From positions 1,240,001-1,304,000 of the forward strand of contig NC_090774.1 in NCBI RefSeq assembly GCF_001761485.1: a stretch of DNA of 64,000 nt, in the 5' to 3' direction. Origin of the DNA: Yarrowia lipolytica. Its lineage: Eukaryota > Ascomycota > Dipodascomycetes > Dipodascales. Made by a program: the position numbers and the translations under genes. The notes beneath the pieces are model-generated. The model was given only the letters and a program-made list of their open reading frames with translations, was not told the DNA's origin and ran no database searches. This document shows, piece by piece, positions 49,307 through 59,297 of this stretch; position 1 is the first letter of the stretch, and each line of letters opens with the position of its first letter.

Positions 49307-51088
49307 ATGAGCGAGCGAAAATCCTTTACGGAAAACGTCGAGTCCGACAACTCTGTGGGCGAGATCCACGAGGTCAAGGCCGAGGGACCCCCCGACACTT
49401 CTCACCTCAGCTACTGGGGTCGATTCAAGCACGGTTTTGGTCCGGCAGATGTGGCACACCTCGATCTTGAGGGTCTGACACCCATGGAGATCACTGCTCT
49501 CAAGACTGCCAATGCACCTCTTCAACGAAACCTCAAGGGTCGACATTTGCAAATGATTGCAATTGGAGGATCCATTGGTACGGGTCTGTTTGTTGGATCT
49601 GGAAGTACTCTTGCCAACGGAGGTCCTGCCGCCCTTCTCATTGCTTATGGAGTCATTGGTATCATGTTGCTGCTGACCATGCATGCTCTTGGAGAGCTGG
49701 CTGTCTGTTTCCCTGTCTCTGGAGGTTTCTGCACTTACTTCACTCGATTTCTTGATCCCGGATGGGGCTTTGCCATGTCCTGGAACTACATTATGGGCTG
49801 GTTTGTCATTCTTCCTCTAGAACTGGTGGCAGCGTCCATGACAGTTAACTTCTGGAACGAAATGAACGGTACTCACATCAATGCAGCGGCCTGGGTGTCC
49901 ATCTTCTGGATCATCATCTGCGCCATCAACCTGTTTGGAGTCAAGGGATACGGAGAAGCCGAGTTTGTCTTTTCCATCATCAAGGTTGCTGCCATTGTCG
50001 GTTTCATTCTGTTTGGAATCGTCATGGCTGCCGGAGGAGGACCCAAGGGAGGAGCCTTCCACGAGTACCAGGGAGGTAAACTGTGGCAGCATCCGGGAGC
50101 CTTTGCCCATGGTTTCAAGGGTGTGTGTTCCGTCTTTGTCACTGCCGCCTTTGCCTTTGCTGGTACCGAGCTGTGTGGTCTTGCTGCTGCCGAGACCGAG
50201 AACCCCCGAGTCATGCTGCCCAAGGCCACCAAGCAGGTTTTCTGGCGAATCTGTCTCTTCTATCTCGTTTCCCTGACCATCGTTGGCCTGCTCGTGCCCT
50301 GGAACAACGACCAGCTGCTCAACGGATCCTCTTCTGCCGACGCAGCTGCCTCTCCCTTCGTTATTGCCATCCGAGTGGCTGGTGTTAAGGGTCTGCCTTC
50401 GGTCATGAACGTGGTCATCATGATTTCGGTTCTCTCCGTCGGTAACGCTGCCGTCTACGGTTTCTCTCGAACTATTGCTGCCATGGGAGAGTCCGGACAG
50501 GCCCCCAAGATCTTCGCCTACATTGACCGAGAAGGTCGACCTATCTTCGGCATCCTGGTCGTTCTGGCGTTTGGTCTGTTCTCTTTCATTGCTGCAGCCG
50601 GTGCTGAAACCCGAAACGAAGTCTTCAACTGGCTGCTGGCTCTGTCTGGTTTGTCTTCCGTCTTCATCTGGGGCTCCATCTGTGCTGCCCATATTCGATT
50701 CCGAATGGCTCTCAAGTACCGAGGCCGAGGAACCGACGAGTTGTCATTTGTGGCTGGTTTTGGAGTCTGGGGATCTGTCATTGGTGTAGTTCTCAACTGC
50801 CTGGTCCTCATGGCCCAGTTCTGGATCGCTCTCTACCCCCTGGGAGTCAAGACTCCCAATGCCTCTGACTTCTTCCAGGCCTACCTGGCTGCTCCTGTCA
50901 TTCTCGGATTCTGGATCTTCTGGAAAATCTGGAAACGAGATGGCCTGTTCTTGCTTCTGAAGGACTTGGACATTGACACTGGAAGACGAGAGCCCGATCT
51001 CGAGAGAGTCAAGGCCGAGATGGCTGAGGAGAGATACGCCCTCAGCCAGAAGAACTTCATGTACAGACTTTACAACTTTTGGTGTTAG
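49307..51088 (+). CDS. Amino acid permease (AAT/YAT family)
   Basis: Plasma-membrane proton-coupled amino acid importer of the fungal permease family that includes Gap1, Dip5 and others. The 593-residue protein has a cytosolic N-terminus (1-about 80) and about twelve membrane segments. The first carries GGSIGTGLFVGSGSTLANGGPA, the family's substrate-binding signature, and the sixth region AFAFAGTELCGLAAAETENPR. The C-terminal end is LYNFWC, the Phe-Trp-Cys end typical of Gap1-type permeases. GATAAG at 49202 and GATAAT at about 49273 upstream are possible nitrogen-regulation sites. The specific amino acid cannot be told from sequence, so no symbol is given. Confidence 0.92.
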   Translation: MSERKSFTENVESDNSVGEIHEVKAEGPPDTSHLSYWGRFKHGFGPADVAHLDLEGLTPMEITALKTANAPLQRNLKGRHLQMIAIGGSIGTGLFVGSGSTLANGGPAALLIAYGVIGIMLLLTMHALGELAVCFPVSGGFCTYFTRFLDPGWGFAMSWNYIMGWFVILPLELVAASMTVNFWNEMNGTHINAAAWVSIFWIIICAINLFGVKGYGEAEFVFSIIKVAAIVGFILFGIVMAAGGGPKGGAFHEYQGGKLWQHPGAFAHGFKGVCSVFVTAAFAFAGTELCGLAAAETENPRVMLPKATKQVFWRICLFYLVSLTIVGLLVPWNNDQLLNGSSSADAAASPFVIAIRVAGVKGLPSVMNVVIMISVLSVGNAAVYGFSRTIAAMGESGQAPKIFAYIDREGRPIFGILVVLAFGLFSFIAAAGAETRNEVFNWLLALSGLSSVFIWGSICAAHIRFRMALKYRGRGTDELSFVAGFGVWGSVIGVVLNCLVLMAQFWIALYPLGVKTPNASDFFQAYLAAPVILGFWIFWKIWKRDGLFLLLKDLDIDTGRREPDLERVKAEMAEERYALSQKNFMYRLYNFWC

Positions 51089-51983
51089 ACAAAAAACACA
51101 ACTCCATCCCCATTCTATATACTCATATAATGTTGACCTTTGGTGTCTGCTAGTTATTTAATGATTGATTGCTATACTACTGTACACGAGACTGTGTGTT
51201 ATGTACGAGTACCACTACACGAGCAGCGCTTTAGAATGGCGGCCAAATGAAACTTGTTTCGAGAAGCCACAAAATGGTCTAATCGATTCAATTAATTACC
51301 TCATCCAATGGGAGGGGGTCGTCATGTTGCCACAGTATGACCATTCCATGATACTGCTGATGCTGAAACTACAGGGCTGGCTTGTAGGCAGATCAAAAAT
51401 CGACTTTTGCCCCCAGATAAGTCATGCGTTAATAATTCTGATAAATTTTACAAATCTCGGAGATTTCTTTTTCCAACTGCTAATACATAGACACCTTTCG
51501 ACACCAACATTTCGTCTTTTCGTTTCCTTATCTACCTTGACCTGATCGACCCTCTTATCTCCAGAAGGTGATACTCTAATCTTGAGTGTAGCATTGACTT
51601 TGCATCACCTTATTTTTGTACGTCCGGAAGACCGAAAGAAGTGGACTCTTAGGGCGCTATTTGAGAATTGAAGAGCTGGTTTTGTTGCCGTAGTATTAAA
51701 TTGGTCTGTTTCAGTCTAATTCCGCAATTTCGGACCCCTCCGGTCTCTGCCCGGCTACTTCTCTGCCGTATGTACTGTACTGTACAAGTACTTGTAATGC
51801 TGGTCTGAAAGTCCTCCCCCCTTGCGCTGGTATGAAACGAAAAAGGATGTTCAACGCCAAATCCTTCCCATCCGGTTTCATTATCGGCAGCTCTTAGCCA
51901 ATTGATTGTGGTTATGAGACTGTATTCGAACGTACTACTGTAGTACAGAAATGACTTAAAACAGAAGCCACTCCATGGTCTAC
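51089..51983. other. Convergent region permease / F-box gene
   Basis: 895 bp. Contains a 14-bp perfect palindrome TACAAGTACTTGTA (51783-51796). The frame at 51.17-51.55 kb has no proper ATG start and is not considered coding. Confidence 0.45.
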
Positions 51984-53801
51984 TTAGTTAGTTGCACGAC
52001 GGGGAATGTCAGACATGTCTGTGTCACCGCCATCAGTTGGGCCGCCGTTTACCACTCCATTGGAATCCTCCCCTCTCGATCCAGATCCCTCTACCTGATA
52101 CATCTCTTTGGGCAACTCGTGGTCCTCAAAATGTTCAAACTGAAAAGTTGCAACCAAGGTAGTCTCATCCAACGAAAAGGGAGGCCGTCCTTTGTAGATA
52201 CGCCGATACACCTTCTGGCGCTCGTCATACGCATCAGGGATCCGAACCGCGTCGTGTGTGCCTCTGGAGCTATCCTCGAACTTGTGTGGCTCGTCAGAGA
52301 CGTCCTCAGAATGAATCACACGCGTAAAAACAGGATCCCCTCCACGAACAGTTTGGGGAATGCATGCCTCATCCCACCATCTAATAATGTTGTCTCCATC
52401 TGACGAGCCGTTCGATATCTTCTTAATCACCTTCTTGGAGACCCAGTTATCCACAGAGAAGAATCCCACGGAAGACCCATCGCCAGCAGCAAAAGGAATA
52501 GATAAAACCTGTTTGGGGTTGAAATAGGTCGTTCCAGTCTTCAGATCTCCAACCACCAGTCCCTTCGCGTCTCCCACTGTCACGAATTGACCCTTTCTCT
52601 GTATTCTGGCTCCTTGGAACTCGGCTTCTCCTTCGTTGAACGTGCCAATGGCTGGGAATCTTCTGTCCCACACCGTTAGAACCTGTCCTCGGAAACCCTT
52701 TGAGTAAACATGACTCATCAACCCTCCAGTAGGATGCTGTCTTGATCTCAGACCAAGATCAACCCATAAGCGCAGAAACCTGCCCTCAAAGTAAAGGTAT
52801 AGGTAGCCATTGTAAAATGTGAAGAAAGGAAAGCTCAGATGGTTATGCATTCTCTTGAATCCCATCCCCATGGGTAGCTCGCACAATACGACCCCCGGGA
52901 GACTCGGGAGTGGCTCTATGTACGCCAGGTACTGTGCAGTTTTACCACCTTCAGTGTTGGAGACGACCAAGGCACCCCCAGGCCCTGGCACAAGACTGAC
53001 AAGAGTTCCAAGAGGATTATTAACAGCGTTGTTGTCGGGAAGTGGCCATGCATTTCCATCCTTGGCCGAAACAATGCAAGCCCCTGATTGGTCCCTAGGA
53101 TGTGATGTCTTGTGGACGATTGCGTCTGCTCCGCCAATCTGAGACCAGTACCGAACATGCAGCAATGAGTCGTTCTCATCCACCACACGAATCTTGTATC
53201 CTTCGTGGTCGTTTACAACTCTCAGTCCTGATGGAGACATGGCCATATCGGTTCGCCTGTACGTGTATTGTAGCCGGTGTGTGCCTGGGAAGTCGCTTTT
53301 GGACACCTCCATGGTCTTGAAATCCAGCTCTTCGCCCGGAAGCAGTAGTTTCGTGCCCTGGATGGCTCCTCCTTCGTAAACATCAATTGGAAGGAGGTAG
53401 AGCTCGTCGAAGATGGGCTCAATGGTTTCTCTGACCTCCTTGTCTTTTGAAAAGTCCACAGAATCCACAAATTCCACCTTGTTGCAACATAATGAGACCG
53501 GCACTGAGAGGTTTCGGAGCACGTAGAGATGCTTGTTGGCATTTCCCCCGGTTCCATCCTCCTCCAATGCCCTGTAGGAACGTCTCGTCAACAGCAAGGC
53601 ACATTTCCGCCATGAGTCAAGCCCACATTCCGTATCCAAGGCGATGAACCACGGAGCTCGCTCCACCACTCTCTCACGAATCAGAGACTCGTCCAACTCG
53701 GTCCATACCGACCAATACGAACTGCATACCTGACTGAGTGCCACACAGCCTTCGAGGTTGCAGTACTCGAAAATCAGGCGTATGAGTTCGTTGCTGAGCA
53801 T
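51984..53801 (-). CDS. F-box-like protein of unknown target
   Basis: 605 residues. The first about 45 (MLSNELIRLIFEYCNLEG, CVALSQVCSSYWSVW) have the spacing of an F-box, the motif that joins Skp1 in SCF ubiquitin ligases. The rest lacks a clear leucine-rich or WD repeat motif but has many beta-type segments with Trp/Gly (GGKTAQYLAYIEPL, FLRLWVDLGLRS, ILSIPFAAGDG), so a beta-propeller-like substrate domain is possible. C-terminal residues (about 570-605) are Gly/Asp-rich and disordered. I recall families of such proteins in Yarrowia, but no orthologue with known role. ATG at 53801 is the natural start. Confidence 0.65.
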   Translation of the reverse strand: MLSNELIRLIFEYCNLEGCVALSQVCSSYWSVWTELDESLIRERVVERAPWFIALDTECGLDSWRKCALLLTRRSYRALEEDGTGGNANKHLYVLRNLSVPVSLCCNKVEFVDSVDFSKDKEVRETIEPIFDELYLLPIDVYEGGAIQGTKLLLPGEELDFKTMEVSKSDFPGTHRLQYTYRRTDMAMSPSGLRVVNDHEGYKIRVVDENDSLLHVRYWSQIGGADAIVHKTSHPRDQSGACIVSAKDGNAWPLPDNNAVNNPLGTLVSLVPGPGGALVVSNTEGGKTAQYLAYIEPLPSLPGVVLCELPMGMGFKRMHNHLSFPFFTFYNGYLYLYFEGRFLRLWVDLGLRSRQHPTGGLMSHVYSKGFRGQVLTVWDRRFPAIGTFNEGEAEFQGARIQRKGQFVTVGDAKGLVVGDLKTGTTYFNPKQVLSIPFAAGDGSSVGFFSVDNWVSKKVIKKISNGSSDGDNIIRWWDEACIPQTVRGGDPVFTRVIHSEDVSDEPHKFEDSSRGTHDAVRIPDAYDERQKVYRRIYKGRPPFSLDETTLVATFQFEHFEDHELPKEMYQVEGSGSRGEDSNGVVNGGPTDGGDTDMSDIPRRATN

Positions 53802-54126
53802 GCTACTAAGTTATAATGATGTATGTGTGTGCATAATAGATGAAGGCGTTGAGGATAGGAAAAACAGACACTATCGTAAACGCCACAGAAAGCGGAGTTA
53901 TGGCCATAAATAAATACAAGAACCATTGTTGGACTCTTCATAGCAGCTCCAATAATTCTATAACATATATTACACATACATTTCTACCCGCTTGAATACC
54001 CAGCTTCCACCGATATACTCGAGCTTCCCTTCTAACCTTGCATGAACCTACAAGGTGTGTGATACCATATCATCATCGTCATATCATCATCTTCATCTCC
54101 ATCTCCATCTCCATCTCTCAAACACA
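53802..54126. other. F-box gene upstream / SCJ1 3' region
   Basis: 325 bp between two minus-strand genes. A CATCTC/CATCAT simple repeat lies at 54066-54120. Nothing else seen. Confidence 0.45.
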
Positions 54127-55212
54127 CTAGAGCTCATCTCTCACCTTGCTGCTGGCCCCCATGGGCATGACTATAACGTACTTAATGTACAAGTCGCCAT
54201 GCGAGTCATCGACGCCCATCTGGGGCATGCCGTGGTTCTTGATCACCTCAATGTGGCCATGCTGGGTAGGCTCGCCCTTCTTACGTGACAGAACCACCTC
54301 AGACTCCTCATCCAAGAACGGTATCTTTCGGGTCCAGCCTCCATGAAGCGCCTCCTTGAGCGATAGAGCCTCTGTTCGGAACAGATCGTTGCGCCGTCGT
54401 CGGTAGCCCATGTTCTCCGTTGGTGCCTCTCTCACCTGCACAATGAGATCTCCAGCCACGTGATCTGGCGACTTGTCAGCTTCCTCTTCAAAGGAGTAGC
54501 TGTGGACTCGTGGGGTTCCGGGCTCAATGTACACGTTGTACTTTCGGTCCTCCCGCTGCACCTTTTGTCCTCCGCACTTGTTACAAGGGTTGGAGATGAG
54601 ATGGCCCTTGCCCTGGCACTTGGGACACTGCTGCTGGAACTTTTGGATCATCATACCCATCTGGGCCACCTGGATCACCACTCCGCTTCCGTCGCAACCA
54701 TCACACTTGTGGTTCACGCCGTCAGCACTTCCAGAGCCCTTACAGCTGGAACAGATTCCCTGCAGATTGACCTGGAGATCCATGTCGAAGCCCTTGAACA
54801 TGCGCTTCATAGACACGTCAATATGGGTTTCTGTGTTGGGGCCCTTGGGCACGCCTCGTCGCTGGCCTCCTCCTCCGCCTCCAAAGAATTGTGCAAACAA
54901 GTCAAAGGGGTTGGTTCCTCCTCCTCCGCCGTTCTTGAGACCCTCGTGGCCAAACTTGTCGTATTTGCCCCGTTTTTCTTCGTCTGACAGCACCTCGTAT
55001 GCCTCTCCAATCTCGATAAAGGTCTGGTGGGCCTCCTCGTTTCCGGGGTTCTTGTCGGGGTGGTACTTCTTACTGAGGGTTCGGTAGGCCTTTTTTATAT
55101 CCTTGTCTGACGCGCCCTTTTTGAGGCCCAGAACGGCGTAGAAGTCCGCCTGCGCAGCCACCAGCCACATCAGCGTCGCTAGAAGAAATACGGCCTGAAT
55201 TGCCAGTCGCAT
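54127..55212 (-). CDS. SCJ1: ER-lumen DnaJ co-chaperone (Scj1 type)
   Basis: J-protein that stimulates the ER Hsp70 Kar2/BiP in folding and degradation. The 361-residue protein has a signal peptide ([22 protein letters not shown]). A J domain (about 23-90) carries the essential HPD in KYHPDKN, then a Gly/Phe-rich segment. A four-repeat zinc-binding domain reads [24 protein letters not shown] and CNKCGGQK. The two substrate-binding beta domains follow. The C-terminus is RDEL, a variant of the HDEL/KDEL retention signal and good support for a luminal place. Length matches Scj1 (377) better than cytosolic Ydj1, which has a CaaX end instead. Start at 55212. Confidence 0.93.
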   Translation of the reverse strand: MRLAIQAVFLLATLMWLVAAQADFYAVLGLKKGASDKDIKKAYRTLSKKYHPDKNPGNEEAHQTFIEIGEAYEVLSDEEKRGKYDKFGHEGLKNGGGGGTNPFDLFAQFFGGGGGGQRRGVPKGPNTETHIDVSMKRMFKGFDMDLQVNLQGICSSCKGSGSADGVNHKCDGCDGSGVVIQVAQMGMMIQKFQQQCPKCQGKGHLISNPCNKCGGQKVQREDRKYNVYIEPGTPRVHSYSFEEEADKSPDHVAGDLIVQVREAPTENMGYRRRRNDLFRTEALSLKEALHGGWTRKIPFLDEESEVVLSRKKGEPTQHGHIEVIKNHGMPQMGVDDSHGDLYIKYVIVMPMGASSKVRDEL

Positions 55213-56217
55213 TGTGTCGTTAGGTAATGGATCTCTGGAACGCTACCGTCTTCTGCACGAGCCACGGTGTACGTTAATCCCATCACGTGAGATGGGGGTT
55301 TATTCGTGTTAAGGTTGTGGTTTGGTGAAAAAGATGGAGAAGACGGGTACAACTTGACAGCACGAGGTGTCCCAGTACGAGTGCAAGTACTTGAGATTAC
55401 AAGTGCGGCACGCTCTATATATGTACTTTTTGGATGTCACATTTTCGTCTTTAGAAACTGGGTGCTTTTGCCGCTCATATGGATTGGACAGAACTTAAGA
55501 CAGGGGCTTGGTTAGTCCCTGGTAGATAGTAGGTCTATGGACGACATTCCAACCAGGGTAGCAGAGTTGCACTAAGTCGTTTTTACTACAGAATGTGAAG
55601 GGCGTATGAGAGACATGAATGACTACTACTTGTTGTAGGTCATATTGATTGCCAGCTGTATCCTCTTAGACGATCACGAGCACCTGATTCGGTTTGAGAT
55701 ACTCAAGATGAGATGTGAGACCGATGATCCATGAGTACTGATAATCATGGGTGATGTATGTAAGTAATAGGGAATACTCATGCAATAACCTAGGTGCCGA
55801 TATGGGGGTTTCAAGAGGTCAATTGACAGTATAATGAGTTTTCTGTTGGTCATTTTTGTACGTTACAGGTATCTTATAGTCGTTTTATGTGCTCTATAAG
55901 CGGATATCATGGAGGATCTTTGTTTAACCACAATACTTACTTTAGTTGGAATGTGAAGAGCTTATGGAAGAACTTTTAGTTGAAGATTCACTTACAAACG
56001 AGGACTTCATACCTATTCAAAAGCTTACCAAATCTGTTGAAATTGAAAAGTCATATTTAATGCCCCCATATTGGCCGTCCACACTGCTATCTTTCACGTA
56101 GCGTCAGGAACACGCCTTTTATACTGACCCCTGCTCCAACACCCTCCAATATAAAGTTCCAATCACAGTGCAGAAGGCGGAACAAAATATCAGTCTCCGA
56201 TTCACAACCATTCAACC
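55213..56217. other. Divergent promoter region SCJ1/DML1
   Basis: 1 kb. A TCACGTGAG box (about 55283) and CAAGTACTTG (55384-55393) lie within 180 bp of SCJ1. No unfolded-protein-response element is obvious to me. No gene seen. Confidence 0.45.
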
Positions 56218-57636
56218 ATGAGAGAAATCATCACGCTGTCGTTTGGCCAGACCGCCGGCCATATCAACGCCGACTACTTCAATTCGCAGGAGCACTACTT
56301 TCCTCTCGCCACCAAATCGACCTCAGACCCTACTGTGCGGTTTCGACGAGGAGTGGCTACCGACAGCAGAACTGAGACTTACAACCCCCGTCTGTTGACG
56401 TGGGAGCTCAAAGGTGGGTATGGAGCTTTCCAGGCATTCAACCAATTCTATACAGAGGGCGACAAGAGCCAGCCGCAGGTGTGGAACGAAGGAGAGATCA
56501 AGGAGATCAAGGAGCAGCCTGTGGACAAGAACGAGTACCAAAAGGCACTTGATCTGGGCAGGGAAAACGCCTCCCAGCTCAATACAGATACCACCAAGCG
56601 ATGGACCGACTACAATCGACTGTTCCATCACCCCAAAACCCGCCACCAGCTCGACAACTGGCTGTTTGACCCTGACACTGCTCCCCAAGGTATCCATAGA
56701 GGAGGCGATCAAAAGTGGACGGGCTTTGACGTGGGTGTCAACGAATGGGAACATGTGCTCAATTCTGATAAGGAGTATCTCGACTCGACTCTGCGGTCAT
56801 GGGTTGAAGAATGCGACTCGTTGGGAGGCCTTAACGTCGTGGTAGACGACTCAGCCTGGGCAGGAGTGGCTGCCAAGATCCTGGCAAACTACAGAGACGA
56901 CTTTGACGCCAAGGGAACGGTGGTCACATGGTCTGTGGAGGCCAAGCCCGAAAAGAAGACCCGAGAGACACAGAAGAATGCCATTCAAACCACTGTGGCT
57001 CTGTCGCAGGTTTCGTCCATCTACATTCCCGTGTCTTTCCCTACAAAAACACCCATTGATGCTGATTTCGACCCTACCAGTCCCTGGCATCAGGCAGCTC
57101 TCTTTGGCTTGTCAGTTTATGAGCCTGTTCAGCTTATGGCCACCCAGAGAACCGGAGGCTTGTCGTTGGACGCTATGGCTGCTTTGCTGGACACCACTGG
57201 GGAGAGAAACATTGTTTCCGAGGTAGGAGGCACTCTCACTGATGTTGATGGCGACAAATCAACCGTTCAGTATGACTCCAGGCTGTTCCAGGAGCTCTTC
57301 TTGCCCTCCAGAATCCCCCCAAAGACCCCCCATGTCTTTTCTGATCTCAGCATTGCCCGATTGGAGGATCAGGATGACGATGCCAACAGCTACCGGTTGA
57401 ACCAACCCATGCCCGAGGTTTCTTCTCAGCCCGAATTCACTAAACAGTTTGTCAGCTCCAAGACCCGTCTGGCCGTAACCACCAAGCCCCGACGAACTCT
57501 TCTGGACATGGCCAAGTTTGTGTCTGTGTACGAACGAGGAGACGAGCGTGAGGAGATGAAGCAGGAGCTCGGCGACATGGCTTCCAAGTACGAGCATGGA
57601 TGGGAAGAGGAAAGTGATGACGATGATGACTACTAA
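56218..57636 (+). CDS. DML1: Dml1/Misato family protein
   Basis: Homologue of Saccharomyces Dml1 and animal Misato, tubulin/FtsZ-related proteins linked to mitochondrial DNA inheritance and mitochondrial shape. The 472-residue length matches the yeast protein (475). The N-terminus REIITLSFGQTAGHINADYFNSQE is the family signature (Misato segment), followed by WELKGGYGAF. The middle holds GLNVVVDDSAWAGVAAKILANYRDDF, a tubulin-like block. The C-terminus is acidic (EEESDDDDDY). No complete GTP-binding tubulin motif is visible, as usual for the family. ATG at 56218. Confidence 0.93.
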   Translation: MREIITLSFGQTAGHINADYFNSQEHYFPLATKSTSDPTVRFRRGVATDSRTETYNPRLLTWELKGGYGAFQAFNQFYTEGDKSQPQVWNEGEIKEIKEQPVDKNEYQKALDLGRENASQLNTDTTKRWTDYNRLFHHPKTRHQLDNWLFDPDTAPQGIHRGGDQKWTGFDVGVNEWEHVLNSDKEYLDSTLRSWVEECDSLGGLNVVVDDSAWAGVAAKILANYRDDFDAKGTVVTWSVEAKPEKKTRETQKNAIQTTVALSQVSSIYIPVSFPTKTPIDADFDPTSPWHQAALFGLSVYEPVQLMATQRTGGLSLDAMAALLDTTGERNIVSEVGGTLTDVDGDKSTVQYDSRLFQELFLPSRIPPKTPHVFSDLSIARLEDQDDDANSYRLNQPMPEVSSQPEFTKQFVSSKTRLAVTTKPRRTLLDMAKFVSVYERGDEREEMKQELGDMASKYEHGWEEESDDDDDY

Positions 57637-57780
57637 GTAATGAAATAGCTGTATATAATACAAGCAGTCACATCCATGTATTTGATAGAAAGGGAAGGTG
57701 TATTGGTTAGGGATCCACGATCTATTAAATGGTTAATCTAGTTATAGCATATTATAGCCACTTCATCATGGAAACATGTG

Positions 57781-58770
57781 CTACTTCTCTTCAGTTGTCT
57801 CCTTTGCTTCCAAGTCTTTCTTGAACTGCGCGATATCAGAAATGCCAGTAGCCGAGCCTCCACAGAGAACAACAACAACGTTAGAATCAGGTTTCAAATC
57901 AACCAGATCCTTTAGAGCAGGCAGAACAGCGAGGGAAGCTCCACAGGCGGGTTCCACGATGATCTGCTTGGTCTCAGCGTACTCCACCAGAGCTGATACT
58001 GCGTCGTCATCTGAAACGACTGCAGACACAGTAGGGTATGTCTGGGCGTTTTCAAACGTCTTGTCAGCGACTCGAACGGCTCCCAGAGAAGTGGCAATTG
58101 ACGTAATTCCAGGTAGAGTGACCTGCTCGCCCTTCTGTAGACTCCGGCTCAGAGCATCAGCACCGTTTGTTTCCACTACAATCACGGGGCAGTTGAGCTT
58201 GTGTCGTTTAAGGCCCTCGACTACTCCGTTGAACAGTCCTCCGCCTCCCACGCTGCACACGACGGCGTCTGGGGTGATTCCCTGCTTGATGATTTCGTCG
58301 ATGAGAGTCGAGTTTCCCTTCCACACCGCTGGAGCGTCAAAGGGATGGCAGTAGATTGGCGTTTTTCCCGTCTTTTCGAGCCGCGGCATCTCTTCCTTTT
58401 GCAGAAAGTCGTTGGCTTCTGACCAGTGTTTTCCGTGCACAATCACTTCTGCTCCTGCAGCTCTCAGTTTCTCCACCATTCGAGGTTTAGTCGATTCCGG
58501 CACAACCACCGTGCACGCGACACCATTGAGTCGCGAGGTGACTGCTGCGGCGAGCCCTGCGTTGCCTCCAGAGCTGGAACACACGTGGAGAGTGTCTAGA
58601 GAAGCCTGGGGGTCTGAGTCCAGCGCATCGGAGATGACCTGGGTCATGCCTCGGGATTTGAACGACCCTGAGGGCTGCAAGTTCTCCATTTTCAGGTACA
58701 CGTTGCACCCGACCTGGTGCGAGAAGATGTCGTTCTTCAGCAGCGGTGTTTCAATGTAGCCTGGTCGCAT
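57781..58770 (-). CDS. CHA1: Catabolic L-serine/L-threonine dehydratase
   Basis: PLP enzyme that deaminates serine to pyruvate (and threonine to 2-oxobutyrate) so that the cell can use these amino acids. The 329-residue protein binds PLP through K38 in PSGSFKSRG. It has the substrate loop SSSGGNAG (65-72) and the phosphate-holding glycine loop GGGGLF (175-180). There is no C-terminal regulatory ACT domain, which marks the catabolic serine-dehydratase type rather than biosynthetic threonine deaminase. Saccharomyces Cha1 (360) is the nearest known yeast enzyme. No presequence is obvious, so location may be cytosolic. Start at the ATG at 58770, directly before the conserved IETPLLK. Confidence 0.92.
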   Translation of the reverse strand: MRPGYIETPLLKNDIFSHQVGCNVYLKMENLQPSGSFKSRGMTQVISDALDSDPQASLDTLHVCSSSGGNAGLAAAVTSRLNGVACTVVVPESTKPRMVEKLRAAGAEVIVHGKHWSEANDFLQKEEMPRLEKTGKTPIYCHPFDAPAVWKGNSTLIDEIIKQGITPDAVVCSVGGGGLFNGVVEGLKRHKLNCPVIVVETNGADALSRSLQKGEQVTLPGITSIATSLGAVRVADKTFENAQTYPTVSAVVSDDDAVSALVEYAETKQIIVEPACGASLAVLPALKDLVDLKPDSNVVVVLCGGSATGISDIAQFKKDLEAKETTEEK

Positions 58771-59297
58771 TGTGTTGTGAACAAGTGCAAGTAGACGTTG
58801 CGGATAAGATCAGACTTTCATAGATATGCACTACTCAAGTGGTACTTGTAGTATGTAAGACCATTGGAATACGGATTGCCTCGATGGATGATACCTGAGA
58901 GATTTACATGGGGTTTGAAGAGTAGTTACACAAAAAGATAATGCTGAATCGATGGGAACTTGGTCGCTCGGTACTGTACCCCTTTTTTCGTTGTCAATAG
59001 ACCTACTTTGCGTCAGCCATAATGATTGATCTACTGGTCTGGTCTGCATACTCACACCCCCAAATGCATACCAAGATATCGCTAGACGCACATTGTATAC
59101 AAGTCATGTGCTGGCTGAGCGCTATAAAAGGGTGATACATACCAACCGTCTTACATGTCTCTGTATGAGTAGTTGTACTTGCAACTGGTTACAAACACTT
59201 GTACGGTATACTGGTATGTACAGTATGTACATACTTGATGGTACCTTGGTAATTCAGCTCTATTGGTTATCCAATAATTAAATATATTAAGAATCTA
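58771..59297. other. Serine dehydratase upstream / RAX1 3' region
   Basis: 527 bp. GTACTTGTA (58842-58850) lies 72 bp upstream of the dehydratase ATG. GTACAGTATGTACATAC-type words occur around 59217-59235. No gene seen. Confidence 0.45.

Noticed and set aside
51165-51545. 126-codon plus-strand frame after the permease
   Set aside because: Begins with TTG, not ATG, and the text is rich in Leu/Ile/His without structure; likely chance in AT-rich DNA.
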